Translations under genes and position numbers: made by a program
Assembly (NCBI GenBank): GCA_010031635.1
Contig: RGZI01000008.1
Location: 1-37,556 of the forward strand
Source: Actinomycetota bacterium
GTDB taxonomy: Bacteria; Actinomycetota; Actinomycetes; Nanopelagicales; Nanopelagicaceae
Length of the DNA stretch: 37,556 nt
Direction: 5' to 3'
The notes under the pieces: model-generated
Databases searched by the model: none
What the model was told of the DNA's origin: nothing
Seen by the model: the letters and a program-made list of their open reading frames with translations, nothing else
Part shown: piece by piece, positions 7,409-15,529 of the stretch
Layout of the letters: every line of letters begins with the position of its first letter
Position numbering within the stretch: position 1 is the stretch's first letter

Positions 7409-8006
7409 GCGGTCCGAGCGGATACGTATCGCCCGTGACCTGCATGATGGTATTGCACAAGAGTTAGTTGCCCTCGGCTACTCACTTGATAAGACCCTGA
7501 CTGGCTCCACGGTAACTCCAGAAGTAAAAGCCCAATTACGTGAAGTTAGATCGCAATTAACTAACCTTACAAATGAGTTACGTGCCGAGATTTTCTTTTT
7601 GCGTAACTCGGGTACCCAAAACTTAGGTCAACTCTTGCAATCATTAGTGGGCCGTTTAGAGAAGCAACATGAAATTAAAATCTCCACCACAATTCCACTA
7701 GGGCTGACCCTTGATGAGGATCTTTCTTATCAGATTTACCGAATCATCCAAGAAGTACTGACTAATTCAATTAAACATGCAGATTCGACTCAGATTCAAA
7801 TGCAATTAAAAACTAGTGGCACTAAATTAGAACTGTTTATAACTGACCAAGTGGTTACAAATGAATACGACAAGGAAGCAAAAGATCCAAATACCTTTGG
7901 ATTGATCGGAATCCAAGAACGTAGTGACCAAATCAATGCGATCTGCGAATGGGTCCATAATCCAGATACCGGTTTGCGCTTTACCCTTTCAGTTAATTTG
8001 ATTTAA
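7359..8006 (+). CDS. Sensorless histidine kinase (HisKA_3/HATPase)
   Basis: About 200 aa in all. HisKA_3 begins almost at the N-terminus, with the phosphoacceptor His29 in ARDLHDG. The ATP-binding domain follows: N-box around Asn136 (QEVLTNSIKHA) and a G-box FGLIGIQER near 183-191. No membrane segment, PAS, GAF or other input domain precedes it. The start is uncertain: ATG 7359 lies 50 nt inside fadD, TTG 7377 and 7389 are alternatives, and no start exists after the fadD stop. Coupled translation with fadD is likely. It would be a cytoplasmic kinase phosphorylating the NarL-type regulator encoded 2 nt downstream. The stimulus is unknown; since it follows fadD, a lipid-linked signal is possible but speculative. 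Confidence 0.85.
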   Translation: MLCKKSLQTKLRASTTERSERIRIARDLHDGIAQELVALGYSLDKTLTGSTVTPEVKAQLREVRSQLTNLTNELRAEIFFLRNSGTQNLGQLLQSLVGRLEKQHEIKISTTIPLGLTLDEDLSYQIYRIIQEVLTNSIKHADSTQIQMQLKTSGTKLELFITDQVVTNEYDKEAKDPNTFGLIGIQERSDQINAICEWVHNPDTGLRFTLSVNLI

Positions 8007-8008
8007 AT

Positions 8009-8623
8009 ATGGTTCGCGCGCTGGTAGTCGATGACCATCCAGTAATACGCGAGGGTGTGATTAAGGCACTCACTGATGAAAAGATTGATGTTGTTGCCCA
8101 AGCTGGCTCCCGCGCCCAAGCAAGAGCCCAGATTGCTAGCTTTAATCCAGAGTTATTAATAATGGACCTGCACTTACCCGATGGTGATTGCTTAGATTTA
8201 ATTTTATGGGTGCGTGGTATCTCTAAAACCGTCGCCATTGTCGTATTTACCTTAGAGGATGATCCGAATTATTTATTAGCCGCAGCCAAAGCCGGGGCAA
8301 GTGGATATGTCAGCAAGAGTGCCCCCATAAGTGAGTTAGTGGAATCTGCGCGTCACGCCTTGGTATCACCCTTAGCATTTTCAGCCAGCCAATTATTAAG
8401 TGCAATTAATTTTGAAGCTAATAAGCCGGTGCTCTCACTTCGTGAACTTGAAGTGGTGGAAAGATTGGCACGTGGATGGAGCGCTAATCAAATCGCAGAG
8501 GATCTTTTCTTGAGTACAGCGACTATTAAGAGCCACATTGCATCCCTTTATCGAAAACTCGAATGCTCTAATAAGACTAGTGCAGTGACTAAAGCAAATT
8601 CACTGGGATTGATTAAAATCTAA
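8009..8623 (+). CDS. NarL/FixJ-type response regulator
   Basis: 204 aa. The receiver domain (about 1-117) has the acidic pair Asp8-Asp9, phosphoacceptor Asp53 (LIMDLHLPDG), Thr and Lys in VFTLEDD and YVSKSAP. The C-terminal LuxR-type HTH (about 139-204) has LSLRELEVVERLARGWSANQ and the recognition segment STATIKSHIASLYRKL. It binds DNA once phosphorylated, and its partner is the kinase gene ending 2 nt upstream. Its stop overlaps that of the convergent glycosyltransferase gene by 4 nt. Target genes cannot be read from this window. Confidence 0.93.
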   Translation: MVRALVVDDHPVIREGVIKALTDEKIDVVAQAGSRAQARAQIASFNPELLIMDLHLPDGDCLDLILWVRGISKTVAIVVFTLEDDPNYLLAAAKAGASGYVSKSAPISELVESARHALVSPLAFSASQLLSAINFEANKPVLSLRELEVVERLARGWSANQIAEDLFLSTATIKSHIASLYRKLECSNKTSAVTKANSLGLIKI

Positions 8624-9777
8624 TCTGAAATAATCTCTTCAAACCGCGCGCCGATGCCTTCCCAACTCCATAACTGCTCCATCCATACTCGCCCAGCGGT
8701 TCCCATTTGAGCACGAAGTTTTTCATCTGCTAATAGTTCAATAAGTGCAGCACTTACTTCAAGGTGGTCTCGCCCATTTACTAAAATCCCAGTTTTCCCA
8801 TCAAGCACTGCATCTGGAGCACCGCCTGATTTGCCGGCTATTACTGGCACGCCACATGCGCTCGCTTCTAAATAAACAATCCCTAAACCTTCGACCTCTA
8901 ATCCTCCGAAACGCGATCTACATGGGGCGGCAAAGATATCGCCGAGTCGGTAATAATCAGGTAAAAGTTCATGCGCAACTCGTCCGGTAAAAATTACCGA
9001 ATCTTGCACTTTTAGGTTCCGAACTAATTTTTCTAACCGCTTTTGATAATTTCCGGTCCCTACTAATAAAAGTTTACTTTTAGGAAAGTGCTTCAGGATT
9101 TCTGGCAGCGCTTTAATTAATTGATCACTGCCTTTACGCGGAACCAATCTGCCGATTGAAACAATTACCGGCGCTCCTTCGATCCCCCATTTTCTCTGCA
9201 ATTCAAGAGATTTGGCCGCAGGAGTAAACCGAGTTAAATCAACACCGGGTGGAAGATGCACTAATTTGCTGTGATCTTCTCTCAACAATGCGTTTACAAC
9301 TGCTCCCCGAGTGAACTCCCCGAGGTAAGTCATTTGATCTGCTTGTGCACCAATGCGTCGCAAAAGGGCCGAGAACAACGGCATCCGGGCCCACCAAACT
9401 TCATGACCGTGAGTTAGCGCAACAATATGTTTAGCTCCAGCTTTACGTAGAGATTTGGCCAACAAACCCAACGGCGCACTGGCTCCAAAAATTATATTTT
9501 CACATTTGTAGGCTGTGAATAGCTCAGTAGCTTTTTTTGCTAAGCGCGGAGTTGGCAGTAAAACTTTTGCAGTATCGCGAATTACCCTGATCCGATTTTC
9601 TTCCCACATCTGGTGATCAAATTTGATTACTTCATCTTCCGGACTCTGCCGTGAAGTTAAAACGACAAAGTTTCGTTGTAGATTTTTACTTGCTTGAGCA
9701 AGTAGTCCATGAATAAAGGTCTCAATTCCGCCCGAACGTGGTCCAAAATCGTTTGTCACAACAAGGGTGGTGATCAC
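8620..9777 (-). CDS. pimB: GT4 glycosyltransferase, PimB-like mannosyltransferase
   Basis: 385 aa from GTG 9777, one nt after the stop of the NlpC/P60 gene; a TTG at 9801 inside that gene is less likely. The GT-B fold shows the N-terminal GPRSGGIETF donor/acceptor loop, the LTHGHEVWWA segment typical of PimB-type enzymes, IVSIGRLVPRKG at the start of the C-terminal domain, and the nucleotide-sugar EX7E motif in EGLGIVYLEASACGVPV. In M. tuberculosis the equivalent gene beside fadD15 and an NlpC/P60 gene is pimB (Rv2188c), which transfers the second mannose of phosphatidylinositol mannosides from GDP-mannose at the inner membrane face. The symbol rests on motif and neighbourhood; the sugar and acceptor are not proven. 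Confidence 0.85.
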   Translation of the reverse strand: MITTLVVTNDFGPRSGGIETFIHGLLAQASKNLQRNFVVLTSRQSPEDEVIKFDHQMWEENRIRVIRDTAKVLLPTPRLAKKATELFTAYKCENIIFGASAPLGLLAKSLRKAGAKHIVALTHGHEVWWARMPLFSALLRRIGAQADQMTYLGEFTRGAVVNALLREDHSKLVHLPPGVDLTRFTPAAKSLELQRKWGIEGAPVIVSIGRLVPRKGSDQLIKALPEILKHFPKSKLLLVGTGNYQKRLEKLVRNLKVQDSVIFTGRVAHELLPDYYRLGDIFAAPCRSRFGGLEVEGLGIVYLEASACGVPVIAGKSGGAPDAVLDGKTGILVNGRDHLEVSAALIELLADEKLRAQMGTAGRVWMEQLWSWEGIGARFEEIISD

Positions 9778-9778
9778 G

Positions 9779-10780
9779 TTATAGCCGAACCGCTCCTGCA
9801 AATCTCATCTGATTAATAGGTGCAATCTTTACGCGAGATCCAGGTCGTGGTGCGTGAACCATTCTTCCGCCACCTAAATAAATACCCACATGGCTAATGG
9901 GACTTTTAAAAAATATTAAATCTCCCGGTTGCAGTTGTGAACGTGAGATTTTTCGCCCATATCTAAATTGCGCACGTGATGAATGCGGAATTGAAACTCC
10001 AGCAGATGCAAAAGCACGCATAGTCAAGCCAGAACAATCCCACGTTTGCATTCCGGCTGCACCAAAAACGTACCGATCACCGATTTGGGCAAGGGCATAT
10101 TTGATGGCTTTACCAGAGCGTCCACTAACACCTCTATACGATTTGGCCGCGCTCTTTGAACTTGCGTAATCATTTGCTTCAGCACGTTTTTGGGCCGCTA
10201 GTAATGCTTTACGTTCTGAGGCTTTAAGAGATTTAAGAATTATTTCTGCGTCGGCTAGATTTTTTTGGGCTGCTTGAGCTTGACGGACAAATTTTGCCTG
10301 CGTAGCACGTACTAATTGCACGCGATCTGTCACTACTAAAGTAGTTTGTTGTAATTTCTGAGATGCTGCTGAAAATCTGCGAAGTTCAACCGATTTTCTC
10401 CGAGTTAAAGAATCTAAATCTCCAGCGGATGCTAAATATGCTTTTGGGTCTGCAGCAAAAAGTAATTGGAGTGATGCGCTATACCCACCATTAATGTATT
10501 GATCAACCGCGATCGCACCTAAGCTTTTTTGAATCGCATTCAGCTCCCGCTTTTGCGAGGCTGCTTTTTTCTGAACTCCAGCTAACTCTTGATTTAATTG
10601 CGATAATTTAATCTTTGCTTCCTGGGCCCCTTCGGCGGCAGAGGCGGCAGCCTCTCGCAAATAGTTGACCTTGGCTTGGATCTGCAAGAGCCGAGAAGAA
10701 GGCGCTGCATTCGCTGGGACCGTCAGGCTGCCGAGTAATAGGGCAGTAGTGGCCAGATAGAGACCAGCCCGGGTAAACAT
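9779..10780 (-). CDS. Secreted NlpC/P60 peptidoglycan endopeptidase
   Basis: 333 aa. Residues 1-25 form a signal peptide ending ANA. Residues about 30-210 are Ala/Gln/Lys-rich and coiled-coil-like, the regulatory N-terminal domain common in RipA/RipC-type hydrolases. The C-terminal NlpC/P60 domain (about 222-333) carries catalytic Cys249 in WDCSGL, His297 in ISHVGIY and His309 in MVHAPRP. It would cleave peptide stems of peptidoglycan outside the membrane. The first gene of a two-gene operon with the PimB-like enzyme, as in the M. tuberculosis Rv2190c-Rv2188c area. TAACCT lies 7 nt before the ATG with no Shine-Dalgarno sequence. Confidence 0.92.
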   Translation of the reverse strand: MFTRAGLYLATTALLLGSLTVPANAAPSSRLLQIQAKVNYLREAAASAAEGAQEAKIKLSQLNQELAGVQKKAASQKRELNAIQKSLGAIAVDQYINGGYSASLQLLFAADPKAYLASAGDLDSLTRRKSVELRRFSAASQKLQQTTLVVTDRVQLVRATQAKFVRQAQAAQKNLADAEIILKSLKASERKALLAAQKRAEANDYASSKSAAKSYRGVSGRSGKAIKYALAQIGDRYVFGAAGMQTWDCSGLTMRAFASAGVSIPHSSRAQFRYGRKISRSQLQPGDLIFFKSPISHVGIYLGGGRMVHAPRPGSRVKIAPINQMRFAGAVRL

Positions 10781-10787
10781 GTTGACA

Positions 10788-10793
10788 AGGTTA
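10788..10793 (-). promoter_or_regulatory. Leaderless-type -10 box for the NlpC/P60 operon
   Basis: On the minus strand TAACCT ends 7 nt before the ATG at 10780, with no Shine-Dalgarno sequence. Confidence 0.5.
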
Positions 10794-10886
10794 ACCCGCG
10801 AAAGGGGGCTGGCTCAAACTCTAAATAGATTTGCGCTGGTGAGAGCAGTTTGGGTGGGCTGGGCGAGTGGAGTGGGTGTGGCAAGT

Positions 10887-10892
10887 TAGATT
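10887..10892 (+). promoter_or_regulatory. Leaderless-type -10 box for the RibD-like reductase
   Basis: TAGATT ends 7 nt before the GTG at 10900. This spacing is what favours GTG 10900 over the upstream GTGs at 10867 and 10876. Confidence 0.5.
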
Positions 10893-10899
10893 TGCCGGT

Positions 10900-11409
10900 G
10901 TGAGCGCGAAATTGATCCCCGGAGTAAATGGCTGCCTTTTGGTCGGGGCAAATCTGGCCACCACAATCGCCGGTCGCTCTCATCCATTGCGGGCGGGTGC
11001 CGAATCAGATCGAGAATTTTTCAGAACTTTACGGTCGCAAGCGGATCTGATCTTGGTCGGTGGCAGGACATTCACTGCAGAGCCGTACCGTCATACCCCA
11101 GTGCCGATCGCGATTTATGCAACTAATAAATTAGTTGATCTCAAATTAAATCCAATTGCACGAGTAGTCAGCGGAGATCTTGGCGATGTTATTGCAAAGT
11201 TGCAAAATGCTTTTGGTGGAAGTGCAAAGATTTTGTGTGAAGGTGGCCCTACATTGATCAGCACGCTTATTGCAGCAAATCTATTAGATCAACTTTTTCT
11301 ATCACGTTCCACGCTGGCCGGCGACAGTGATTTTTTCGATGTAAATATAACCAATGAGATGCTACTCGCAAGTAATTCTGCGGTACTTGCTCGCTACCTG
11401 AAGCATTAA
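10900..11409 (+). CDS. RibD C-terminal/dihydrofolate reductase-fold pyrimidine reductase
   Basis: 169 aa from GTG 10900. The RibD_C fold is shown by ATTIAGRSHPL near the N-terminus, LRSQADLILVGGRTFTAE (NADPH-binding strand and loop) and the C-terminal LCEGGPTLISTLIAANLLD. It should reduce a pteridine- or pyrimidine-type substrate with NADPH. The deaminase domain of true RibD is absent, so it is not a complete riboflavin enzyme. The position matches M. tuberculosis Rv2671, a RibD-like protein of the same fold, at the start of the same conserved block. The enzyme is short for the family; its N-terminus may be trimmed. Confidence 0.8.
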   Translation: MSAKLIPGVNGCLLVGANLATTIAGRSHPLRAGAESDREFFRTLRSQADLILVGGRTFTAEPYRHTPVPIAIYATNKLVDLKLNPIARVVSGDLGDVIAKLQNAFGGSAKILCEGGPTLISTLIAANLLDQLFLSRSTLAGDSDFFDVNITNEMLLASNSAVLARYLKH

Positions 11410-11455
11410 CACATTTAAAGAGGCGCGCCTTCCCTAAATTTCAAGGGGTTATCTT

Positions 11456-11461
11456 TACCCT
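11456..11461 (+). promoter_or_regulatory. Leaderless-type -10 box for DUF3000 gene
   Basis: TACCCT ends 6 nt before ATG 11468. It lies inside a short interrupted inverted repeat (AAGGG, then CCCTT), and a 10-bp palindrome AGGCGCGCCT occurs at 11421-11430. Confidence 0.45.
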
Positions 11462-11467
11462 TAGAGG

Positions 11468-12046
11468 ATGGTTAATGCAGTTGGAATCAATGATTTTCCA
11501 GCAGCAGCCGCGGCCTTGCGGAGTTTCACACCTCGCATTGAAATTGAAATTGAAGAAACTCCAGCACCTGCAAAGTTAGCAACTCATGCTTTGGCATTGT
11601 CTGCAGAATGTATTGTCGATGATGAAGAGTTGGCATCTGGAAGATTTGTTTTACTTTACGAACCAGAAGGACATGAGACTTGGGATGGAAATTTTAGATG
11701 TGTAACTTTTATTCGGGCCCAAATGGAGTTGCAGATGGGTGTAGATCCTCTTCTTCCTGAAGTTGGCTGGTCTTGGTTTGAGGATGCACTAACTGGACTT
11801 GAAGTGACTGCAACAAGTGGAACAGTTACGCAAGCAACAAGTGCATCTTTCGGTCAATTAGAGGAACGTGGCAATGACTCTGAGATTGAGATCCGCGCGT
11901 CATGGACAGCGATAATTTCTGCAAAAAATCCAAATGAAATTGCTGCGCATTTTGCAGCGTGGTGCGAATTGCTGGCGCAGTGCGCTGGCTTAGCACCGAT
12001 AACATTGGCTGATGGAGTCGCATCAATTGCCCGAAATCGTTCCTGA
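11468..12046 (+). CDS. DUF3000 family protein
   Basis: 192 aa matching the actinobacterial DUF3000 family over its full length: the FRCVTFIRAQME block near 78-89, GWSWFEDAL near 101-109 and a C-terminal helix with AAWCELLAQCAGL. Function is unknown. The gene is conserved directly upstream of RNase D in actinobacteria (Rv2680-Rv2681 in M. tuberculosis), which suggests a shared role in RNA metabolism, but only by association. Its last 35 nt overlap the RNase D gene in another frame, implying coupled translation. Its own mRNA looks leaderless. Confidence 0.88.
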   Translation: MVNAVGINDFPAAAAALRSFTPRIEIEIEETPAPAKLATHALALSAECIVDDEELASGRFVLLYEPEGHETWDGNFRCVTFIRAQMELQMGVDPLLPEVGWSWFEDALTGLEVTATSGTVTQATSASFGQLEERGNDSEIEIRASWTAIISAKNPNEIAAHFAAWCELLAQCAGLAPITLADGVASIARNRS

Positions 12047-13313
12047 AGAGTCTGTAGAACAATCAGAGGTAGTTGAGTTACCACTTCGTGATCAGCCCGT
12101 TGCAGGGATGTCTGAGTTAATTACCGATTTAACGGGGTTAAAAAATGCATGTGCTCAATTAGCAAAAGGTACCGGTCCGATAGCGATCGATGCTGAACGG
12201 GCTTCGGGTTACAAATATTCGCAACGCGCATATTTAATTCAGGTTCACCGTAAAGATGGTGGCTTGCATCTGATCGATCCGATTCCATTTAAATTAGAAG
12301 ATTTTGCGCCAATGAATGAGATATTACAAAGCTGCGAAACAATTATTCACGCGAGCACTCAAGATCTTCCTTGTCTGCGCGAGATTGGCTTAAACCCAAC
12401 CACATTATTTGATACCGAACTTGGTGCCCGAATTGCTGGAATGGCCAAAGTTGGTCTTGGTCCATTAACCGAAGAGTTGTTGGGCTTTCGTTTAGCAAAA
12501 GAACATTCAGCCGTTGATTGGTCAATCCGACCATTGCAACAAGATTGGTTAATTTACGCAGCCCTTGATGTTGATGTGCTTCTTGATTTAAGAGATGCGG
12601 TGGAAGCAAAATTAATTGAGAACAAGAAGTTAGCGTGGGTTAATGAAGAGTTTGCCGCCATATTGGCATCCCCTACTCCTACACCTAAAACTGATCGATG
12701 GAAAAAAACTTCAGGTATCCACAAAGTTAAGCGTCCGGATCAACTTGCAATTGTCCGCGAACTTTGGCGGGTTCGTGACGAGATTGGACGCGAGAAAGAT
12801 ATTGCGGGCGGGCGGATCTTAAGTGAATATGCGATTGTTGCTGCTGCGGCAACAGTGCCAAAAAATATTAATGAGTTAAAAGGAATCTCGGCATTCACTC
12901 GCCAGCCGCCAGAGTTGTTAAAAAAATGGTGGGATGCAATTGCAATCGCTAGCGCTAATCCAGAGTTGAAAATTAAAGGACCACCAAGTGATGCTCCCCC
13001 AACGCAGATGCGCGTTTGGCGAGAGCGCGAACCTGTGGCTTATGCTCGGCTAACGCATGCCAAAGCTAGGTTGAAAGAAGTCGCTGCAGCCAATTCGATT
13101 CCGGTTGAAAATATGGCCTCCCCTGATCTAGTCCGAAAATTGTGTTGGTACGCACCGTTGCCAGATTTAGCCCAGGTCGAAGCGGCGTTGGTCAAAGCTG
13201 GGGCTCGAAAGTGGCAAATTGACTTAATTGGGCCGACGCTGGCCGCAATCCAATCTGAGACGGAGCCAGTACTCATTCCAGCCGATGAGGGTGAGCCTGC
13301 TGTATCGGAGTGA
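12012..13313 (+). CDS. rnd: RNase D (3'-5' exoribonuclease, HRDC domain)
   Basis: 433 aa. The DEDDy exonuclease domain (about 35-210) has Asp60 and Glu62 in AIDAERASG, the HASTQDLPCL Asp, FDTELGARI, and the YAALD motif with its Tyr and Asp. The HRDC domain follows around 235-310 (ELWRVRDEIGREKDI...), and a further C-terminal helical part extends to the end, as in actinobacterial RNase D. It trims tRNA and other small RNA 3' ends in the cytoplasm. ATG 12012 lies inside the DUF3000 gene; a TTG at 12027 is an alternative. The N-terminal 30 residues are acidic and probably disordered. Confidence 0.92.
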   Translation: MESHQLPEIVPEESVEQSEVVELPLRDQPVAGMSELITDLTGLKNACAQLAKGTGPIAIDAERASGYKYSQRAYLIQVHRKDGGLHLIDPIPFKLEDFAPMNEILQSCETIIHASTQDLPCLREIGLNPTTLFDTELGARIAGMAKVGLGPLTEELLGFRLAKEHSAVDWSIRPLQQDWLIYAALDVDVLLDLRDAVEAKLIENKKLAWVNEEFAAILASPTPTPKTDRWKKTSGIHKVKRPDQLAIVRELWRVRDEIGREKDIAGGRILSEYAIVAAAATVPKNINELKGISAFTRQPPELLKKWWDAIAIASANPELKIKGPPSDAPPTQMRVWREREPVAYARLTHAKARLKEVAAANSIPVENMASPDLVRKLCWYAPLPDLAQVEAALVKAGARKWQIDLIGPTLAAIQSETEPVLIPADEGEPAVSE

Positions 13314-13327
13314 TGGAGGTAACTTTT

Positions 13328-13355
13328 ATTTACGCAACATAAAAGTTGCGTAAAT
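13328..13355. promoter_or_regulatory. Perfect 11-bp inverted repeat, likely operator of ftr1
   Basis: ATTTACGCAAC at 13328-13338 and GTTGCGTAAAT at 13345-13355 are exact reverse complements separated by 6 nt. The right arm contains the likely -35 hexamer. No T-run follows, so this is an operator rather than a terminator. The flanking AACTTTTA element occurs twice directly (13321-13328, 13370-13377) and once inverted (13340-13347). Confidence 0.75.
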
Positions 13356-13374
13356 ACCCCCTGCCCAGTAACTT
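13346..13374 (+). promoter_or_regulatory. Leaderless promoter of ftr1
   Basis: TTGCGT at 13346-13351, a 17-nt spacer, and TAACTT at 13369-13374, which ends 6 nt before ATG 13381. The -35 lies inside the right arm of the inverted repeat, so a bound repressor would block RNA polymerase. Confidence 0.65.
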
Positions 13375-13380
13375 TTAACT

Positions 13381-14211
13381 ATGTTGAGTAATTTCCTAAT
13401 CGGCTTACGTGAAGGTCTTGAAGCCGCATTAATTGTTGGCATCTTGGTGGCATGCATCATCAAGACAAATCAGCCGGGCAAACGAAAATTGCTCACCGCA
13501 ATTTGGATTGGTGTGACACTTGCGATCAGTGCCAGTTTCGCACTCGGTGGATTTTTATCATTTACCTCCGCCGAATTAACTCCTCGCGGTGAAGAGTTTT
13601 TTGCTGGAAGCACCTCTTTGCTAGCAGTAGTTTTGGTAACTTGGATGGTCTTCTGGATGAAACGCACCGCGCGATCATTGCGTGAAGAGTTGCATGGAAA
13701 AGTAGCTACCGCTTTATCTTCAGGTCCAATAACTCTTGCAGCAGCTGCGTTTTTTGCAGTTCTACGTGAAGGTTTAGAAACTTCACTTTTTGTTTATGCA
13801 AATTTCCGTTCCATTAATGGTGAAGGCGTCGGCGCTGGACCAGCAATTGGATTAACTGCTGGCTTGGCAGTTGCCGTATTTTTAGGTTGGGCCATTTATC
13901 GTCGGGCCATCACTTTAAATTTAGGAACATTTTTCAAAATTACTGGTGTTGCATTAATTGTGATTGCAGCTGGAGTTTTGTCCTACAGCGTCCATGAATT
14001 TCAAGAGTTGGGTTGGATTCCAGGCGCGGATCTATTTATTTGGGATACGACCTCATGGATGACCAAGGAGTCAATCCCCGGTTCGATCCTCGGTGGCACG
14101 ATTGGCTTTGATACCACCACCTCTTGGTGGCAGTTTGGCTTTTGGGGCCTCTACTTGTTCATCACGCTGCAGGCCTATCTTGCCCCCGCTCGCAAAACCG
14201 TCGCTGTTTAA
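13381..14211 (+). CDS. efeU: FTR1/EfeU-family iron permease
   Basis: 276 aa with about seven hydrophobic helices. The two REGLE iron-binding motifs of the family are intact: LREGLEAALI near residues 9-18 and LREGLETSLF near 125-134. The protein moves iron across the cytoplasmic membrane. No efeO or efeB partner is present on either side, so an oxidase/peroxidase partner must lie elsewhere or be absent. The perfect inverted repeat over its promoter suggests dedicated control, plausibly by iron, but the regulator is not in the window. The gene interrupts the DUF3000-RNase D-Dxs order seen in M. tuberculosis. Confidence 0.9.
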   Translation: MLSNFLIGLREGLEAALIVGILVACIIKTNQPGKRKLLTAIWIGVTLAISASFALGGFLSFTSAELTPRGEEFFAGSTSLLAVVLVTWMVFWMKRTARSLREELHGKVATALSSGPITLAAAAFFAVLREGLETSLFVYANFRSINGEGVGAGPAIGLTAGLAVAVFLGWAIYRRAITLNLGTFFKITGVALIVIAAGVLSYSVHEFQELGWIPGADLFIWDTTSWMTKESIPGSILGGTIGFDTTTSWWQFGFWGLYLFITLQAYLAPARKTVAV

Positions 14212-14299
14212 CCTAACCAGAACTTCCAGTTTAATTTACTGGCTAGTAACATCTTCCTCAACCGCTTTTGAATTTAGGCGCTAGAGAAAAGGCAAGCAA

Positions 14300-15529
14300 A
14301 TGGCTGCTTCAAGTAAATCAATAAGTGATGTCTATTTAATTGATGCAGTTCGCACTCCATTTGGAAAAGCTGGCTCCATGTATGCCGGCACTCGCGCTGA
14401 TGACATCATGGTCCGTTGCATCCGCGGATTGTTAGAGCGCAACCCAAGTATTGATAGCGCAACAATTGATGAAGTTGCAATTGCAGCTGCTTCACAAACA
14501 GGTGATCAAGGAATGAACATTGGTCGCAGCGCTGCATTGTTAGCCGGTATTCCAAAAACAGTTCCTGGATATTCAATTGATCGTTGGTGTGCAGGTGCAA
14601 TGACATCAATGACCACACTTGCTGGCGGAATTGCAATGGGCAGTTATGACTTAGCACTTGCCGGTGGAGTCGAACATATGGGCAACCACCCAATGGGTGA
14701 ATTGATGGATCCAAACCCAAGATACATCGCGGAAAAACTTGTAGATCAAGATGCACTTGCAATGGGTGCAACCGCAGAGCGTTTACATGACATGCTCCCC
14801 CACTTAACACGGGAACGTGCCGACAAATATGCATTAAATAGTCAAATTAAAACTGCAAAAGCTTATGAGGCTGGGGAAATTCAAAGAGATTTAATTCCAG
14901 TTGCAATCCGCAGCGAAGAACTTGGATGGGGTGTTGCAACTGTTGATGAACCACCACGTCCTGGAACAACACTAGAAGCACTTGCTGGATTAAAAACTCC
15001 ATTTCGTCCCGCAGGCCGGGTTACTCCTGGAAACGCCGCAGGATTAAATGATGGTGCAACCGCAGCATTACTTGCTAGTGGAAAGCGCACTGAAGAATTA
15101 GGACTAAAACCAAAAGCTAGATTAGTAACTTTTGCTTTCGCTGGCGTAGAGCCAGAGATCATGGGATACGGACCAGTTCCAGCAACTGTTAAAGCGCTTG
15201 CAAAAGCCGGATTAACAATTGATGAGATTGGTGCATTTGAAGTCAATGAAGCTTTTGCGATTCAAGTTTTAGCATTTCTAGATTACTTTGCAATTGCAGA
15301 TGATGACCCCCGAGTTAACCCTTACGGTGGGGCAATCGCCGTTGGACATCCCCTTGCATCTTCTGGAATTCGGTTAGCGCTAAATCTTGCGCGCACCTTT
15401 GAAGAACATCCTGAAATTCGTTACGGCTTAACCACGATGTGCATTGGTCTTGGAATGGGTGGAACGGTGATTTGGGAAAATCCAAATTGGAATTTTGGCA
15501 AGCAAGATAATGCTAAAGGTGGAAAGTAA
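14300..15529 (+). CDS. fadA: Acetyl-CoA acyltransferase (thiolase, FadA)
   Basis: 409 aa, family length. Nucleophile Cys97 lies in DRWCAGAMTSM; the C-terminal VNEAFA, GGAIAVGHPLASSG (catalytic His) and TTMCIGLGMGG (second Cys) motifs are present. It performs the last step of fatty-acid beta-oxidation, splitting 3-ketoacyl-CoA with CoA. An AAAAGG Shine-Dalgarno sequence lies about 8 nt before ATG 14300. Its TAA overlaps the ATG of fadB by one base, so the two are translationally coupled subunits of the oxidation complex. Confidence 0.94.
   Translation: MAASSKSISDVYLIDAVRTPFGKAGSMYAGTRADDIMVRCIRGLLERNPSIDSATIDEVAIAAASQTGDQGMNIGRSAALLAGIPKTVPGYSIDRWCAGAMTSMTTLAGGIAMGSYDLALAGGVEHMGNHPMGELMDPNPRYIAEKLVDQDALAMGATAERLHDMLPHLTRERADKYALNSQIKTAKAYEAGEIQRDLIPVAIRSEELGWGVATVDEPPRPGTTLEALAGLKTPFRPAGRVTPGNAAGLNDGATAALLASGKRTEELGLKPKARLVTFAFAGVEPEIMGYGPVPATVKALAKAGLTIDEIGAFEVNEAFAIQVLAFLDYFAIADDDPRVNPYGGAIAVGHPLASSGIRLALNLARTFEEHPEIRYGLTTMCIGLGMGGTVIWENPNWNFGKQDNAKGGK

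Noticed and set aside
11421-11430. 10-bp palindrome AGGCGCGCCT before the DUF3000 gene
   Set aside because: Short and isolated; too little to call a regulatory site.
13328-13355. Terminator for RNase D
   Set aside because: The stem is perfect but no T-run follows and the right arm coincides with a -35 hexamer; an operator explains it better.
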